A model generated the notes under the pieces. That model made no database searches and was not told where the DNA came from. It worked only from the letters and a program-made list of their open reading frames with translations. The translations under genes and the position numbers were made by a program. Shown here piece by piece: positions 42,564-54,624 of a stretch of DNA of 64,000 nucleotides. The DNA comes from Nannochloropsis salina CCMP1776. Its lineage: Eukaryota > Sar > Eustigmatophyceae > Eustigmatales > Monodopsidaceae. Location: positions 18,441 to 82,440 of the forward strand of contig SDOX01000192.1 of the NCBI GenBank assembly GCA_004565275.1, written 5' to 3'. Each line of letters starts with the position of its first letter. The stretch's first letter is position 1.

Positions 42564-43714
42564 GAAGGAAGCTTTGCTTTTCTAGTAGAATGCAAGCAGA
42601 ATATAGACTATTGGACGACGAGCATTGGGTCAAAGCGTCGACATCCTCTTGATATATACACCAAATTATCTTTCTCAATTGCACCGTCGACCTCTCTTAA
42701 CTAGCATTCATTGTCCCTCCCTACCTTTCTCCTGACCGTCTGAGACGACGCTGGTAGCGGTACTGGTACCGTTGGCTGTGGAGAGCGGCAGGTCAAGCGG
42801 AGAGGATATCATCATTAGCTAATGAACGCCCTTTCAGTGTTTCGAGGGGCAGGTCTGTGAGTTGAGTGTGCATGAGTGAGCCCGGAAGACTGTCTACGCC
42901 GGGTAAAGGGGACTTTGTCGTGCCGTGCCAAGAAAACGCCTACATCTGGGTGCTTTCAAGTGAATGATATTCTTTATGATTTGTCGAAGAGACATAGGAG
43001 GCCTTTAAGACTTTACGCGGACCTTTCCGTGCAAAAAGGGTCATGTTCAACAGTCTCTGTTAGAAATCCGTAAGGAGGCAGAGGAAGTGTTAGCAAGAAG
43101 GCGAGGGGGGAGGTTGGGAGAGCCCAGCGGAGGGTTCAAGTGTACGGGATAGGCTCTGTATCAACGCCAAACATAACCTATTATACTTCCGGTCTTGGAG
43201 GATAAAGAAAGACCTGTAGCGGGCAGGCGATGTCGTGCATGGCTCTGTGTTTTCCCCCCCTGTTGTGCTCAAGGCAAGGGACTTGAGAAAGCAGTCCTAG
43301 TCGACATAGGATAGACTGACTTCAACTTCCCAACCAAAAAAAAGACTAAGCTGACCAATCCATCTCCATAGTGCAGGCGATTGAGTGGTGTCGGCCCTTG
43401 CACATTTTCCCACTACGTCCACGAAACGGCGCCACAACGGACCGTTGCCAGGATCGCATCTCAGAAACGTTGACGACTCCCCCAGTCGCACAGTAGTCTT
43501 TTGTGAAGAATTATGAGCCCAAGAGAATATTTCGTAGGGCAGTGGAGGATCTACATCGTAGCGCTTCTTGTTGTCCCCCACATGGCGGGGAGAAGGAGGT
43601 GGGTTTGTTTGAGACGAGTGGGATATGCATAGCGTGGGGACTGTCACCTTTTTAAAAAAATTGCATGCACCCTTAAACTTCACTCATCTTCCACGCCTCA
43701 CTTATCGATACTCT
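42564..43714. other. Intergenic region, about 1.1 kb
   Basis: Divergent spacer between the RRM gene (minus) and the DUF3593-like gene (plus). A minus-strand open frame at 43297-43683 has no ATG and no recognisable content, so I do not call it. Confidence 0.4.
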
Positions 43715-45028
43715 ATGATTTTAAAAAGCAAATGCGTCCATGCTTTTGTGCCTACCCACCTCTCGTATGGCCCGGACTTATCGCGTGGTCCCTCTCTGTG
43801 CGGAACCCCTGCAAGGTAAGTAGGAGCGAGTCGCTACACCGGTCTTGTCCGCCCCCGCTTCCTCTCTTTGACGGGGGTTTTGCTCACTACCTCCCTGTCT
43901 CCGCATTTCCTTGCATCATTTGCACTGTAGAGGCATGTCCGTCCCTGCTCGACCCCTTTGCCCACAGAGAAGAAATGAAGCTGTCTCCTCCTCGTCCGCT
44001 TCCGTGGCCCGTAGTGCCGGCCTCGTCGATACTGAGACAGCACGTGGTGCCATTACCAGCCTCCTCTCTCTCCCTCCCCCCCCTGCTGCGGCCATGCCTT
44101 CCCTTGTGGCAATCGCCCAAGACACGGAAGGGAAGGGGGACTTGTTGGAGGCAGCAGGCACTTTTACCCTCGACTGGTTGAATAACGTTAATTACGGCGC
44201 CGTGTTCGCCTTGTCTCTTTTTCCTTACTTGATTTTTCTCAAAAACATTTGGCCTGAAGACTATCCGATCCCCAAGGTGGGGGGGGGGGGAGAAGAGAAA
44301 GGGTGGGAGGGAATGTAGGAGGGAAAGAGGGAGAGAGGGAGGGGAAAAGGGCAGGATGCAGCATACAATGTGCGCAGACAGGATGTCCGAAGCAATTTCT
44401 GAGCATTCGAGGGAAAGAGCGACCAGATCCATCGCCTCGTCTGCCTGGAGGACCTCGACTGACTTCCGCTTCCCCGCCCCCTCTTCCCCCTCCCCACAGA
44501 CCATGAAATGGGGTTTCGCCTCCCTGCTCATCTTCGTGGTGTCCACCATCATCGGCGGCATTGCTGCCAAGCTCATATACAACGACGTATTGGCAAATGT
44601 GGACTACATTCATGGAGTGGCCGAGTCCCTGCTCGGTAAGCGGCCGACGGGCTACTGACCCGAGTTTTTTTAAGGGGAATCCCTACTTTTGTATTCGAAG
44701 GGCCCCTCTGGTCATCGTACCGGAGAGGACTCCTCCATTGGTGTTTGTTCCTGTCTTTTTTTAAATAACTCTGCCACTCATGCACCCTACGCACGCCGTA
44801 GCGGCTCCGAGGGGAGTAATCCCAGGACCGCGCCTCCGCCTTTCTGGCATCACATCCGTACTAGTTGCGTCCCACGTCTCACATTTCTGCTTTGCCTCGC
44901 TCGCTCTTGCAGGGGTTACCAACATTGTCTTGGCCATCGCCGCCTTCCGGGCCCTGGAGGCTGCGAAGAAAGATCGGAACGGAGAGCGTCCCTCCGTGTG
45001 GACCGAAAACGGGGACTTGGACGGGTAG
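43715..45028 (+). CDS. DUF3593-like polytopic membrane protein, probably plastid
   Basis: The conserved part is spread over three exons: the second exon ending 44276, 44500-44635, and 44913-45028, phases consistent. It encodes three membrane segments: TLDWLNNVNYGAVFALSLFP (followed by YLIFLKNIWP), KWGFASLLIFVVSTIIGGIA, and VTNIVLAIAAFRALEAA. Between the second and third lies LANVDYIHGVAESLLG. This strand order and the 'LANVD(W/Y)xHGxAE' signature match the DUF3593 family found in cyanobacteria and plastids; I rely on memory for that. The first exon ends at 43815 (GTAAGT). Two phase-consistent models exist: an ATG at 43715 (or 43625) joined to 43931, or an ATG at 43732 (signal-like LVWPGLIAWSLSV) joined to 43968. 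The sequence does not decide between them. Function unknown. Confidence 0.65.
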
Positions 45029-46163
45029 GAGGACAAGGGCGCAAGACGTGGCACTCGTAGGGGGCTGCAGCTTCAGCCCAGGTAGAGAAGCGGTGAAGTT
45101 GTTCCTGAAAGACATGCGGGGCTGTCGATGCTTGGTCTGTCACAGTACACCACCGACCGTTGAGCCGCCATTGCTTTCACGTGGCACAAATATTTGAAAT
45201 GCAAACGAAAACCAGCATATTTTCGCGGGCTGTTGGATGAGGCTGCCTATATGGTCTCACTATTTTGTTTTTAAGTTTGCCCCTCTATTTGTTTTGTCGA
45301 ACGATTCTCAGCACCGCATGACAGATCCCTCCTTAAAACGTTTTAAGACAACTACTTTATCATTTTCCCCCGCTGTGTAACCATTCTATATCGGGTCGCG
45401 TCACACCAGAAGTTATAATTATTTGATAGAATTATTTGGTTTTTGCAAAAGAATAAGTGTTGTGTGCAAGAGACTGTTCAATCTACAAACGAAGTATGTT
45501 CTCATATTTTCAAGGGGGTTCGAAAAACAAGCGGACCAAAATTTTGGTTGTTAACGTCCAATTCGCGAAAGTGTACTTAGCACCACTGCCATTTTCCCCC
45601 CTTTTGTAACACACCTTACTTTTTTTGGAACAATTCTTCGCTAAATCAAGTCAGCGTTCGCCGGGCCATTTTGGGCAATTCTTCGCGTGGTTATTAATTT
45701 GTCGTGGCGCACGTGTTGACTTGAAGATACTCCTTTGAAGTGAGCGTTTGCTCGTTCTCCCCTTTACGTGCCAAATAAAGATAAAGGCACACTTCCCTTG
45801 CAATCGGTAGACAACATTTCTGCACATTTTGTGACAGAAACGCGCGGGCGTTCATTCGTGTTGTCCATGCTAAAAGGATAAAAAGCATGATTGACGCAAG
45901 CGATAGGGAGAAGCAGAAGGCGGGTACGCGATGACGACAGCTAAACTCAAAAAATGAAATTCGAAGCAATGAGAATCAAATGCTCCATGAATGTGCATCA
46001 ATTCGTACGACGGTAGATAAGGCATGCTAATATTGGACATGTTCACATTATTAAATTGTGCTCGTAACCCATACTTGGCATGTAGGCAACGCGAAAACGC
46101 GGCGACACGCTAGTTCTCTCTTAAAACTAAGAGCGACTTAAAAAACGTTCGAAGGCCCCGCGC
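45029..46163. other. Intergenic region, about 1.1 kb
   Basis: AT-rich spacer between tandem plus-strand genes; no gene supported. Confidence 0.45.
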
Positions 46164-49100
46164 ATGTCTCCTGCGGGAAAAATAGGAAGTTTAGAGGCGT
46201 GTGATAGAGGGATGTCACCTGCCACGGCTCCAATGCATGCTTTGCCGCATGCCACAGGCAAGGTTCAGGCCGCTGGCGGTACGTCTGTTTCTGCTCCTCC
46301 CCCGGCCAGGACATCCCACCAAAGAGTGCTCAATGAAGCGACCGAAGGCCTCAAACCATATATGGAGGAACGAGAATGGGTGACGTGGCACAAGCCGTGG
46401 GCCCGTTTTGATAACCCAGAAATGGCATGCGATTTTGAGGCCATGCCGCTGGAAAAACGGCACGATTACCTCATTCAGGGCGCTACCGCGCTGGATCATG
46501 CCCTCACACCTCTGCCTAAAATGAAAGGGCACAGACACACCCTTGAAGCGGTAAGTGGGCAGCACTCGAGTGTGTGATGGATTCAGAAAGGCGGATTCGT
46601 GGCTATTTCGTTACCTCCAGACGCTGGAATGTTCTCTGAGCCCCCTTTGTAACATCTTTGTCCCTGTACTTTCTTCTTTGCAGATGCTTCAACTCGTCAG
46701 GGACGACTTCGAGACCCAGCGGCCCATGTCCGAAGACGCTCGCCTGGCGTGGAGGAGCGCCTTGGAGCTGACCCGGCGGAACCGGGGTCCGAAGGTCGAC
46801 GAGGTTTTCAAATGCGTGGTGGATTGTCTAGTATTTTTGTTGCACACACGGTACGTGACCTGTTTGCCTTTGTCGTGTCTTACTACTGGCACGGAGGTTC
46901 GGGTGGGTCTGGGCCGAGGGGGATTTTGTCGGCGGCGGGTTTGATGCCAAGAGGGTGCTCCTCACGAAGGGGCTACTGTCACTTTCTACCTCCGTCGTTT
47001 GACAGACGCATGCCCGACTTTCCGCGCCAGTACCTGGAGCGTGTGGTGCGAGGGATGATGAAGGATTACGCGGTAGGTTTGGGGGTGAACAATGTGGCCA
47101 GGCTGGCGGCGGTGTTTGAGGACATGACGCCCGCCTTGATTCGGGCGCGGGCGGCGGCTTTGCGCGCGGACACCCAGGGCAAGAAAACCAGCGAGTACTT
47201 CGAGAGGATCATGGACGTCTTGAGGGAGGAAGGGACGGAGGTGAGGGTTGAAAAGGGGCAGGGTGGGCGGAAAAGGAAAGGGAGGAAAGGGTGCGAGGAG
47301 AGGAAATGCCTGTACCTTACCCTGACCCCAAGCGTCTTCTTCACGTTGCTGACGTTCCTTGGCCACAGACACAGGCACGGGAGGGGCAAGACGACGCAAT
47401 CATGGAGGAACTGTCGCCTTTGGAAAGGTACGGGTATTGGTGCTGTGTTGTCTAGTCCTTCCCACGGGCCTGGTCTTTGGAAGGTGTCTGCAGGCGGGGG
47501 CCCCTGTGGGTGCGATCTGGCCTTGGCAAGGGCGCGGTCAACGGCACGACGGTCCTCCCCTGTACTTCAACCATTTTCTCATCCCTTCTTCCCCTTTACT
47601 GGCCCGCTTATTCCTCCTGGCAGGGAAATCCAGGCCCACGGGCTGGATGTGGACGACGCGCGGGTCGTTGTGTGCTTTGTGACGGGCGATCCGGCCTTCC
47701 TCTCCACCCACACCCTCTACGACTGGATGCGTATTTGGAAAAAAGTCCGCGAAAAATGTCGTTACCTCCTCCAGGGAGACTTCGGGAGGAAAAACCAGAG
47801 CGTCATTGAAAGCCTTGTTGCCATGGCGGGCGATAGTAAAAGTGGCCGGAAGCAGAGCGGCACAGCATCTCTCTCCAGGAAGCGCAGTGACGAGGCCAGT
47901 GCCGGTGGACAGGATGGCGTTGTAGGTGTAGAAGAGCAGAGAAAAAGGGTCAAGGGAGGGGAAATAACGATAAAAGTGGAAGAAGAGGGGCCTGGGGAGG
48001 CCTTGAAGGAGGGCGATAGTCATCCCGAAGAGAAGACGACGGCTTATGCGCCCTTCGAAGACTACCAATACTTGCTCTTGCTGAAAAAACGTTACCCGGA
48101 GTCGTCGAGGGGCGGCGAAGGCGCAGGAGTAACGGTGGGAAACGCATCGGCCACTTTGTCGGCAGCTTCGGTACCTGTGCCTGAGGCTTTCCGCTCCCAC
48201 ACCCCAACTCCGCCCCCCTCCACACCACCGTCGACGTCCCTGCCCACCCATTCACACGAGAGCCTAGCCCCGAGACAGTCAGCAGCCCTGTTGAACACCT
48301 TACCCACAGCAGCGTCTTGGCGTCAGCCTCCGGGCAGGGGAATTACCACGGGGTCCACCGGCATGACTGCGCTGGCAAGGGGGGCCGCCACCTTGCGCGC
48401 CGATGCCGGAGCAGCACCAGCTTCCTTCCTTTCCGACGTGTGGCGGCATGGGGAGACGACGGCGGGGGGCTCGCTCTCTCCTGACGCCTTGATGCGGCCA
48501 CCCCACGCCGGAGAGGCAGGAACGGCCCCGATCCCTTCCATAAGCACTCTCGCCAAGACCCGGGCGACGTCCGCAGCAGCATCCTCAGGCAGCCCCACAC
48601 GCAAAGCCGCCACCAGGGCCCCCAAAGTGCAGCCTCCGCCAGGCCCGACGTCCGTGACGACAGGGCCGATCACCGACGCCTCAGCCCCGCGGGACTCGCC
48701 GATTCAATCCGTTCGCGCCTCGCTGTCCAAGGGAAAGGCCACTTCGGTACCCACGACGACGGTGACCAGGTCGTTGCCCGCACACTCCACCATCACAAAG
48801 GCTGTAGGACGCCAGGAATGCCTGCCGGCGGAAGCAACTGCAACAGCAACGACGGCGCACATGGTCTCATTCCCACCACATGTGACCGCCACCACCACGA
48901 CAACGGCGACACCGTCGTTGGGGGCAGAGGAGAGGGTTGTCACCACCACCAAAGCCACAACAGCATCCGCGAACCCAAGGGACGCGGGCATTCCGACCCC
49001 TCCGTCATGGAATGGGCCGATGTCGACTGCCAGGACGCCGACTTGGCCTTGCGTGAGGCCTCCGATGTCCCCCCCCCGCGTCATGGGATCGACCCCATCC

Positions 49101-49325
49101 CCGTCCTTACAATCAGCCTGCGTACCCAAGCGAGACCTGCCCTTGGACGCCGCCTCCCCCAGCACCGACCCTACCCCAAGCGTTACTACTACCACAGCCA
49201 CGAAGACCACGACGGAGACGGTGAAAAGCCAAACCTCGACGGCTCTCACAGAAATCGTCACCACGGTGACGACCATCACCACGACCACTACGACTACCAC
49301 ACCATGTGGAGCATTCAATGCATAA
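46164..49325 (+). CDS. Large hypothetical protein with helical N-terminus and Thr-rich tail
   Basis: Not recognised. Five exons: 46164-46550, 46684-46850, 47006-47240, 47369-47427, 47624-49325; total 2550 nt, 849 residues, phases consistent. The N-terminal about 330 residues look folded and helical: EEREWVTWHKPWARFDNPEM, LQLVRDDFETQRPMSEDARL, DEVFKCVVDCLVFLLHTRR, YLERVVRGMMKDYAVGLGVN, and HTLYDWMRIWKKVREKCRYL. A nuclear-type basic patch (EEQRKRVKGG) follows. The C-terminal about 450 residues are Ser/Pro/Ala-rich and become Thr-rich at the end (TTTATKTTTETVKS and a run of Thr codons near 49280-49310), probably disordered. No membrane segments. The order of folded domain then disordered tail suggests a scaffold or regulator, but this is only inference. 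Confidence 0.65.
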
Positions 49326-50106
49326 ACCTCCGTCTTTACGGGAGAAGGAGATGTGTTCGGGAACAAAGGGGAGGGAATGTTTTCTTTTGAAAATCTAATG
49401 GCGAAAGCGATCGAAAGGTGCGCATTGAGTGTACATTGTAAGATGAAATCCCAGAATGGATAAAACATGAAATTGAAAAATAGATTACATGACATTGAGT
49501 AAAACAGGTCTGAAGGATATTGGACATGAAAATTGTCTCTGGTATGGCGGACAAGAAGATGTAGTCAGGTTAGTTAGGCGCACAATTGTCTGTGCTTATC
49601 AGTTTTTGTCTTTGAAAGCAAGGGTATGTCTATGTTTTAACTGTGTTCCCAGTCTAAAAATGTACGAAAGGAAGTGGATAGTAAACGTGCCTGTTCAAGG
49701 AGCTATCTGGCGATGGACGACGCCTCCAGCTACTTCCATTACGAAAAATGCCGGCAATATGTGTGTGACTGCCAAATACGCCTTTACTATTAAGGGAAAA
49801 AGGAAGATGATACATAGCTGTGGGATGTCCTTGAAAGGCTTCATCCAAAGGGGGGCTTTTATGTAGGCTGTTATTTTCCAAGTCACTTGCCATGTATCCC
49901 CCAACGTACCCCCCAGCAGGCGGCGACAACGCTTTCCAGCTCTGGCATTTCCACACGAGCCTGCATCCTTTTCCTTCCAGCCTGCTAGGATCATCCGATA
50001 AAAAGGCCTTTGATACACCCTCTTGTTGGAAAGTAAGCTCCATTTTCGTCAGGCTTCATGGATTTAAAGCTAACTACTTTGTCCTTTCATCCTGTAGGAG
50101 TGAGGG
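49326..50106. other. Intergenic region
   Basis: AT-rich spacer before the Alba gene; CATCCTGTAG at 50089-50098 is acceptor-like, so a leader intron in the Alba 5'UTR is possible. No coding gene supported. Confidence 0.4.
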
Positions 50107-51178
50107 ATGGAACGTATTCCAGTTTCCGAGATTCCAAAACCTGCAAACTCGACACAGAGCTCCTCAGGCATTCCATGCAAAGCTACTGAGGACTCTTCAC
50201 CTCGTATCAGCCCTCAACGGTACCGGAGCAAGTTTTATTTGGTTTCCTGCCACCGCGATGAGGCTCCAGCCAAGACGAACGAAGTCCGTGTGACCTATCA
50301 AGGTCAGGTGAAGAGCTACGTGGGCTACGCGAACGCACTGTTTGAAGAGCGAGGGGCCCGTGCTGTTGCTATTAAAGGCATGGGAAGGGCCATCCACAAG
50401 GCCGTTGCCGTGGCACAGGTCTTAAAGCACCGCATACCCGGTCTGCACCAGCGGACAGACATTGATTCATTGCCTTTTAAAGAGATTTGGGCCCCTTTGG
50501 AGGAAGGGCTTGACCTCGTGGAGTCGACGCGTTACATATCTTCGGTTTTAATCACGCTGTCGAAGGACAGACCCCCCGCATGTTTGTGTGAAGCTCCGGG
50601 CTACCAGCCTCCCGCGCCAACTTCTGCCCCGCAATTTCCAGGAGGAATGGACTTTTATGCTCATTTTCCGTGGGGAAGAGGTAGGAGCTGGGACGCGAGC
50701 GGTAGCACAAGTGGAGAGGGGGTGGGCATGGCAGAAAAAAGGGAAATAGGACCAGGATACTCGGGCCATGAAATGCTCCCTGATTTGCAGGCAGCACAGG
50801 CGGCTGCATACGACCGATGGCTGGCGGAAGAACACTTCCAAGCGGAGCAGCTCGAACGCTTTCATGGAACTCAGTACTTTCCACAAAATTATTACTCTCA
50901 GCAGCGACATAGGCCACACTTTGAGGGGCAATCTCAACCTCAGGACTCGCCGCGTTCACATTCAGCCTTACATCAGCACCCTTTGTACCACCGCCCCCAT
51001 CACTCGCAACAGCCAGGATATCATCATTTGCATGGGCAGTATCAGCTGCAAGAGCACTACTATTCTGTTCGACCACAGCAGTGCTTGCAACAACAGCCAC
51101 ATCCACCACCACCATCACCACCACGACAGCAACAGCAACAACAACAGCAGCAACAACAACAACAACAACAACAACAGC

Positions 51179-51221
<43 letters not shown>

Positions 51222-51573
51222 GCAACAACATATTCGACAGCAGGGACATCACACGCAGCAACAACTGCCCTTGCTGAGCCGCCACCGATATCCCCACGAC
51301 TTTCCTTTCCCCCCGCCCTCACATTACCACTACCGCCTTGTTTCTCCTCCTCCTCTTGCCTTGCCCTCCCCGGCCCGCGGAGGAGGTGGACAACCTGGAG
51401 GAGGTAGGGGGGAAAGGACAGGGCACAAGGTTGCCTCAACATCTCTGGCGCCGCCCTCTGCGTATAGATGGCATCAAGCATGGAGGAAACCTGCCAGTAG
51501 GAGCGGGAGGCAGGGGCTTGAGAGAGGAAGAGGAGGAGGGCGCGGGCGAGGGAGAGGTAGAGGTCAGGCTTGA
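50107..51573 (+). CDS. Alba-domain nucleic-acid-binding protein with polyQ and RG-rich tail
   Basis: A single exon of 488 residues from the ATG at 50107. Residues about 60-155 form an Alba domain: VRVTYQGQVKSYVGYANALF, EERGARAVAIKGMGRAIHKA, VAVAQVLKHRIPGLHQ, then YISSVLITLSKD. The G-M-G-R-A-I-x-K and K-x-R-I-x-G-L-H-Q elements are typical of eukaryotic Alba/Rpp20-Rpp25-like proteins, which bind RNA or act in RNase P/MRP and mRNP control. C-terminal to it is a His/Gln/Tyr-rich region. About 34 consecutive glutamines (CAA/CAG, 51127-51228) follow, and the chain ends in an Arg-Gly tail (RGRGRGRGQA), itself an RNA-binding element. Low-complexity tails of this kind favour condensate or granule association (inference). 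No targeting signal. Confidence 0.88.
51127..51228 (+). repeat. CAA/CAG repeat encoding polyglutamine
   Basis: 34 glutamine codons, mainly CAA with scattered CAG, inside the Alba gene. CAG interruptions usually stabilise such tracts; length may vary between strains. Confidence 0.9.
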
Positions 51574-51990
51574 GGGTGAGGGCGGGAGGGAGGGAGGGAG
51601 AGGGGTCGTGCCGGGTGTCGGGAAGGAGGAGAAGCAGCGTGGTAGGGAAGGGTGAACTGTGACAGTAAGGCAACGGCCTGAGAGAGCTGAGGTGTGCAGT
51701 GGATGCCATATTGCGTGCTGTTGAAGAGGGAGAGAGGGGCAGGCACGGTTCTATGATGGATTAGGCAAAGAAAACGTGTACGGGCATGGGGAGAGGCCGC
51801 CCTTGAGGTTAGGGTTAAGGCTGTGCAGGAAGACCACTGCACAGGAACAAGCGCCATATAATATGCACCACTATCCCAAAGGAAATGCATCATGCTGCGA
51901 TGGACCCGCATCTTTCTCGAGGCTTATACAGATACATTCTTTTACTTGTGTTCTTCCTCCCTTCCTATCTCCCTCCCTCCCTCCCTTCTC
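51574..51990. other. Convergent intergenic region
   Basis: 3' flanks of the Alba gene (plus) and the mitochondrial carrier (minus). GGGA-type patches at 51585-51601 and CCCT-type patches at 51967-51988. No gene. Confidence 0.5.
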
Positions 51991-54078
51991 TCACAAGCCC
52001 CGTGCGCGGCTGATCATATCGGCCAAAAAAATAGTCGCAGCTACTGGGATTGTCACAGCTACCACATTCTTGCCTGAGGGGAGGGGGGCGAAGAGGGGAA
52101 TAATGAGGGGGAGATGCAGGGAGGGAGGGAGAGAGGGAGAACGGGAGGGAGAAAGGGGGATAAAGAAGGAAGAGGGAAGGACGAAGCGGTACATACGCAC
52201 ACGCATTCCCAAAAATAATGGACAGATCGTTAAAAATGCACTCCAACGATGTATATGACCCCCCGTTCGCCTCCCCTCCTCTTTCCCCGCCACCTTCCCT
52301 CCCTTCGCCTCCTCTCCTTTTTTCCCGCCACCTTCTCTCCCTCCCTTCCTCCCTCCCTCCCTCCTTCCTACGCACCCATCCCCCTCCAGAGGAATCGGGC
52401 ACCTTCCTCCTCCACCAGCCCTCTGAGGGTAGGGCCGAGACTCTGCTCCCTTTTGAAACATTCATTGCGCACCACATCCAACGGATTTGTGAGGACAGCC
52501 CCCGCAAGTCCAGCCGTTACCGCCTTGACGGCCGACCGTTGGACGAGGAGAGATCGGGCATTATCGGCATTTTCGGGAACGGGGTCGAGCCATTCTTCCA
52601 TCTGCAAGGAAAGGAGGAACAAGACAGAATATACAAGAGGGGTGAAGATACAAGGTTTCCATCCCATGCGACCAGGAAGTGTCACGGGGATGGCACACCA
52701 TCAGCCCCGCACCGTCCTCCCTTTTCCCCTCCCTCTTCTCCCCCCTCCCTCCCTCCCCACCTTATCCTTCACCACCACCGCAGTCATGTACTTTGGGACA
52801 GTCTTCATGATCCCTGCCGAGGTGCCAAGCCACAGGCCCTTGAGGAAGAGAGAAAGGGAGGGAGGGAGGGAGGGAGGGAGGGAGGGAGGGAGGGAGGGAG
52901 GGAGGGAGGGAGGGAGGGAGGGGAGGAGCGATGGCATGGTCAGAGCGCCTGTTTAGGATCGCCTTCCAGGCTCTCAAAGAAAGTCTTCGTTTCCGCTTCG
53001 TCCCTCTCTCTCTCTCTCCCTCCCTCCCTCTTTCCCTCCCTCCCCCCCTCCTTAACCCTTCACCTTCACCCCTCCCTTCTCATAGATGGCTCGCAGGGCC
53101 TCCGTTGTGTTCCGGTAGGGCGAGGCGGGGTTCTGCACGGTGATGGTGGCGCGAATGATGGGCATGTTGCAGAGCTGTACGAACGTGGAGGTAACGAGGG
53201 CTGGGAGAGCCCTGGGAGAGAAGACGAGGGGGAGGCAAGGATGAGGAAAGAGAGGCGCCATTCGCGACGAGTGTGGCTTGGCAGGTGCAGGAGGCCTCTG
53301 CCGTCCAGACATGCGGCGACCTATGGTCACTAGGTCTCCAATCGCACGCGTCGCCATACGATATACATATATAAATATGGTTGAATTTATAGGCATGGCA
53401 ACCCGTATATATACAGATATATACGTAGGGTTAGATTCACAGGCATGGCAAGCCATTACGCTTCGTCCTCTTTCGCGTCCCTCCCTACCCGGCCCAGGCG
53501 CCCGTCACGCCGTATCGCTGCCGTAGAAGCTCCTTGCCTCTCTCGGACCCGTAGAATATGGTCGCACGCGCCCAACACATTCCTGCCCAGGTGGCAAAGA
53601 CACCTTTGTAGGGAGGGGCCATAGCAGCCAAGTATCGGGAGAGGTAGGGAGGGAGGGCGGGCGGGAAGGAGGGGTGGAGGGTGGTAGTGGAGGCGAGCTG
53701 GAACCCGGATTGGCCTATGGCAGAGGCTTTCCAGAGAGGGAAATTGATGATGGCGGCAATCTGTAAGAAAAGATGGAGTTGCATTGTAAAAGGTCGGAAA
53801 AGATCAGAGGTCCGATAGACGGGCAACGGTCGGACAGCGTCGAGACTCGAGAGAGAAATACTTACACCAGAGGCCGTGTAGTAGGACACGGCATCTGCCT
53901 TACCGCCTCCTCCGATCCCCATAATTGTAGCCGCACCTTTCAGGGTGTCTGATAAACGAAGGGGATAGGGAAAGCGAAAGTTATTACATTCTAGATAGGA
54001 TCGCCGTCTGATCGACAGTCCATATGGACAGGCGGGTTCGCGAAATGAAGATGCCCGCAACAAAATGAACTCATGCAT
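51991..54078 (-). CDS. Divergent mitochondrial carrier (SLC25) family protein
   Basis: Six exons on the minus strand: 54078-53866, 53760-53489, 53211-53070, 52838-52761, 52601-52376, 52073-51991; total 1014 nt, 337 residues, phases consistent. Three repeat units are visible. The third has a canonical signature (NPLDVVRNECFK) and FLWRGMG. The second has MPIIRATITVQNP with IYEKGG and GLWLGTSAGIMKTVPKYM. The first has FPLWKASAIGQSG, where the usual acidic residue of P-x-[DE]-x-x-[KR] is replaced. Other conserved blocks are MGIGGGGKADAVSYYTASG and MAPPYKGVFATWAGMCWARA, then IFYGSERGKELL. Carriers exchange metabolites across the inner mitochondrial membrane; the substrate cannot be assigned. The start at 54078 is the ATG that needs no further exon; the N-terminal about 40 residues are not conserved-looking. 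Confidence 0.8.
52856..52925 (-). repeat. (GGGA)n tract, TCCC on the transcript, in a carrier intron
   Basis: About sixteen units within intron 52839-53069, close to its 3' splice site (TCCTCAAG). On the transcribed strand it is a pyrimidine tract. Confidence 0.9.
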
Positions 54079-54624
54079 GCTGCAAAGGACTGAGTCATGT
54101 GGACGAAATAATGCCGGCACAGGATTTGGAGGCAAAGTGAAAAATAAGCCTGCGGCCCAAGGACACGGAACCAGAACAAATCGCCTCCTACCGATGGAAG
54201 AGACCGATCTTTTCCTTCCTCACATGGCTGCTTTTTGGAGCCCCACTTGCACGATCTTGTGAAGACTCCTTTATTGATTTAAGGGTTGCTCCGCACAAAT
54301 CTCTATTCATGATGTGCACAGGACATTTTCGGGCGCTTCAATCGCTCCGGTAGTGATCGGGGTCTGATAGTGCCGCTTCCTCCGGGTAGGCTAACGGTTT
54401 GACCTCAAAATATTGAGTCTTGTATAATGACTCCAGCGGAAAGACTATGAGCGGTAGGTTCACTATATTAGTCACTATGGTAATTACGGAGTCGAGAAAC
54501 CCCCGATCTAGCATTTCGAGGATGAGAAGCAGTCCATATGAAGAAAAAAAGGCGAATTAAGCCCGACGCGGCATCGCATTGTGGTGGAGCTCCAGGCCAT
54601 ATGCTCTTGCTCTCTTGTTTTTTA
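54079..54624. other. Intergenic region
   Basis: Between two minus-strand genes; mixed composition, no gene supported. Confidence 0.45.

Noticed and set aside
43297-43683. Minus-strand frame of 128 codons
   Set aside because: No ATG at its start, no family features, and overlaps the presumed 5' flank of the DUF3593-like gene.
48818-49390. His/Asp-rich plus-strand frame (HHGDDHHHDHYDYH) suggesting a metal-binding protein
   Set aside because: It is the alternative frame of ACC/ACG Thr codons in the 46164-49325 gene and has no splice or start support.
50552-51709. Minus-strand frame with poly-Val and poly-Leu opposite the Alba gene
   Set aside because: Produced by reading the CAA/CAG repeat backwards; no ATG-supported domain.
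52856-52925. GGGA arrays as a possible CRISPR array
   Set aside because: Units are 4 nt without spacers, in a eukaryotic intron; these are microsatellites.
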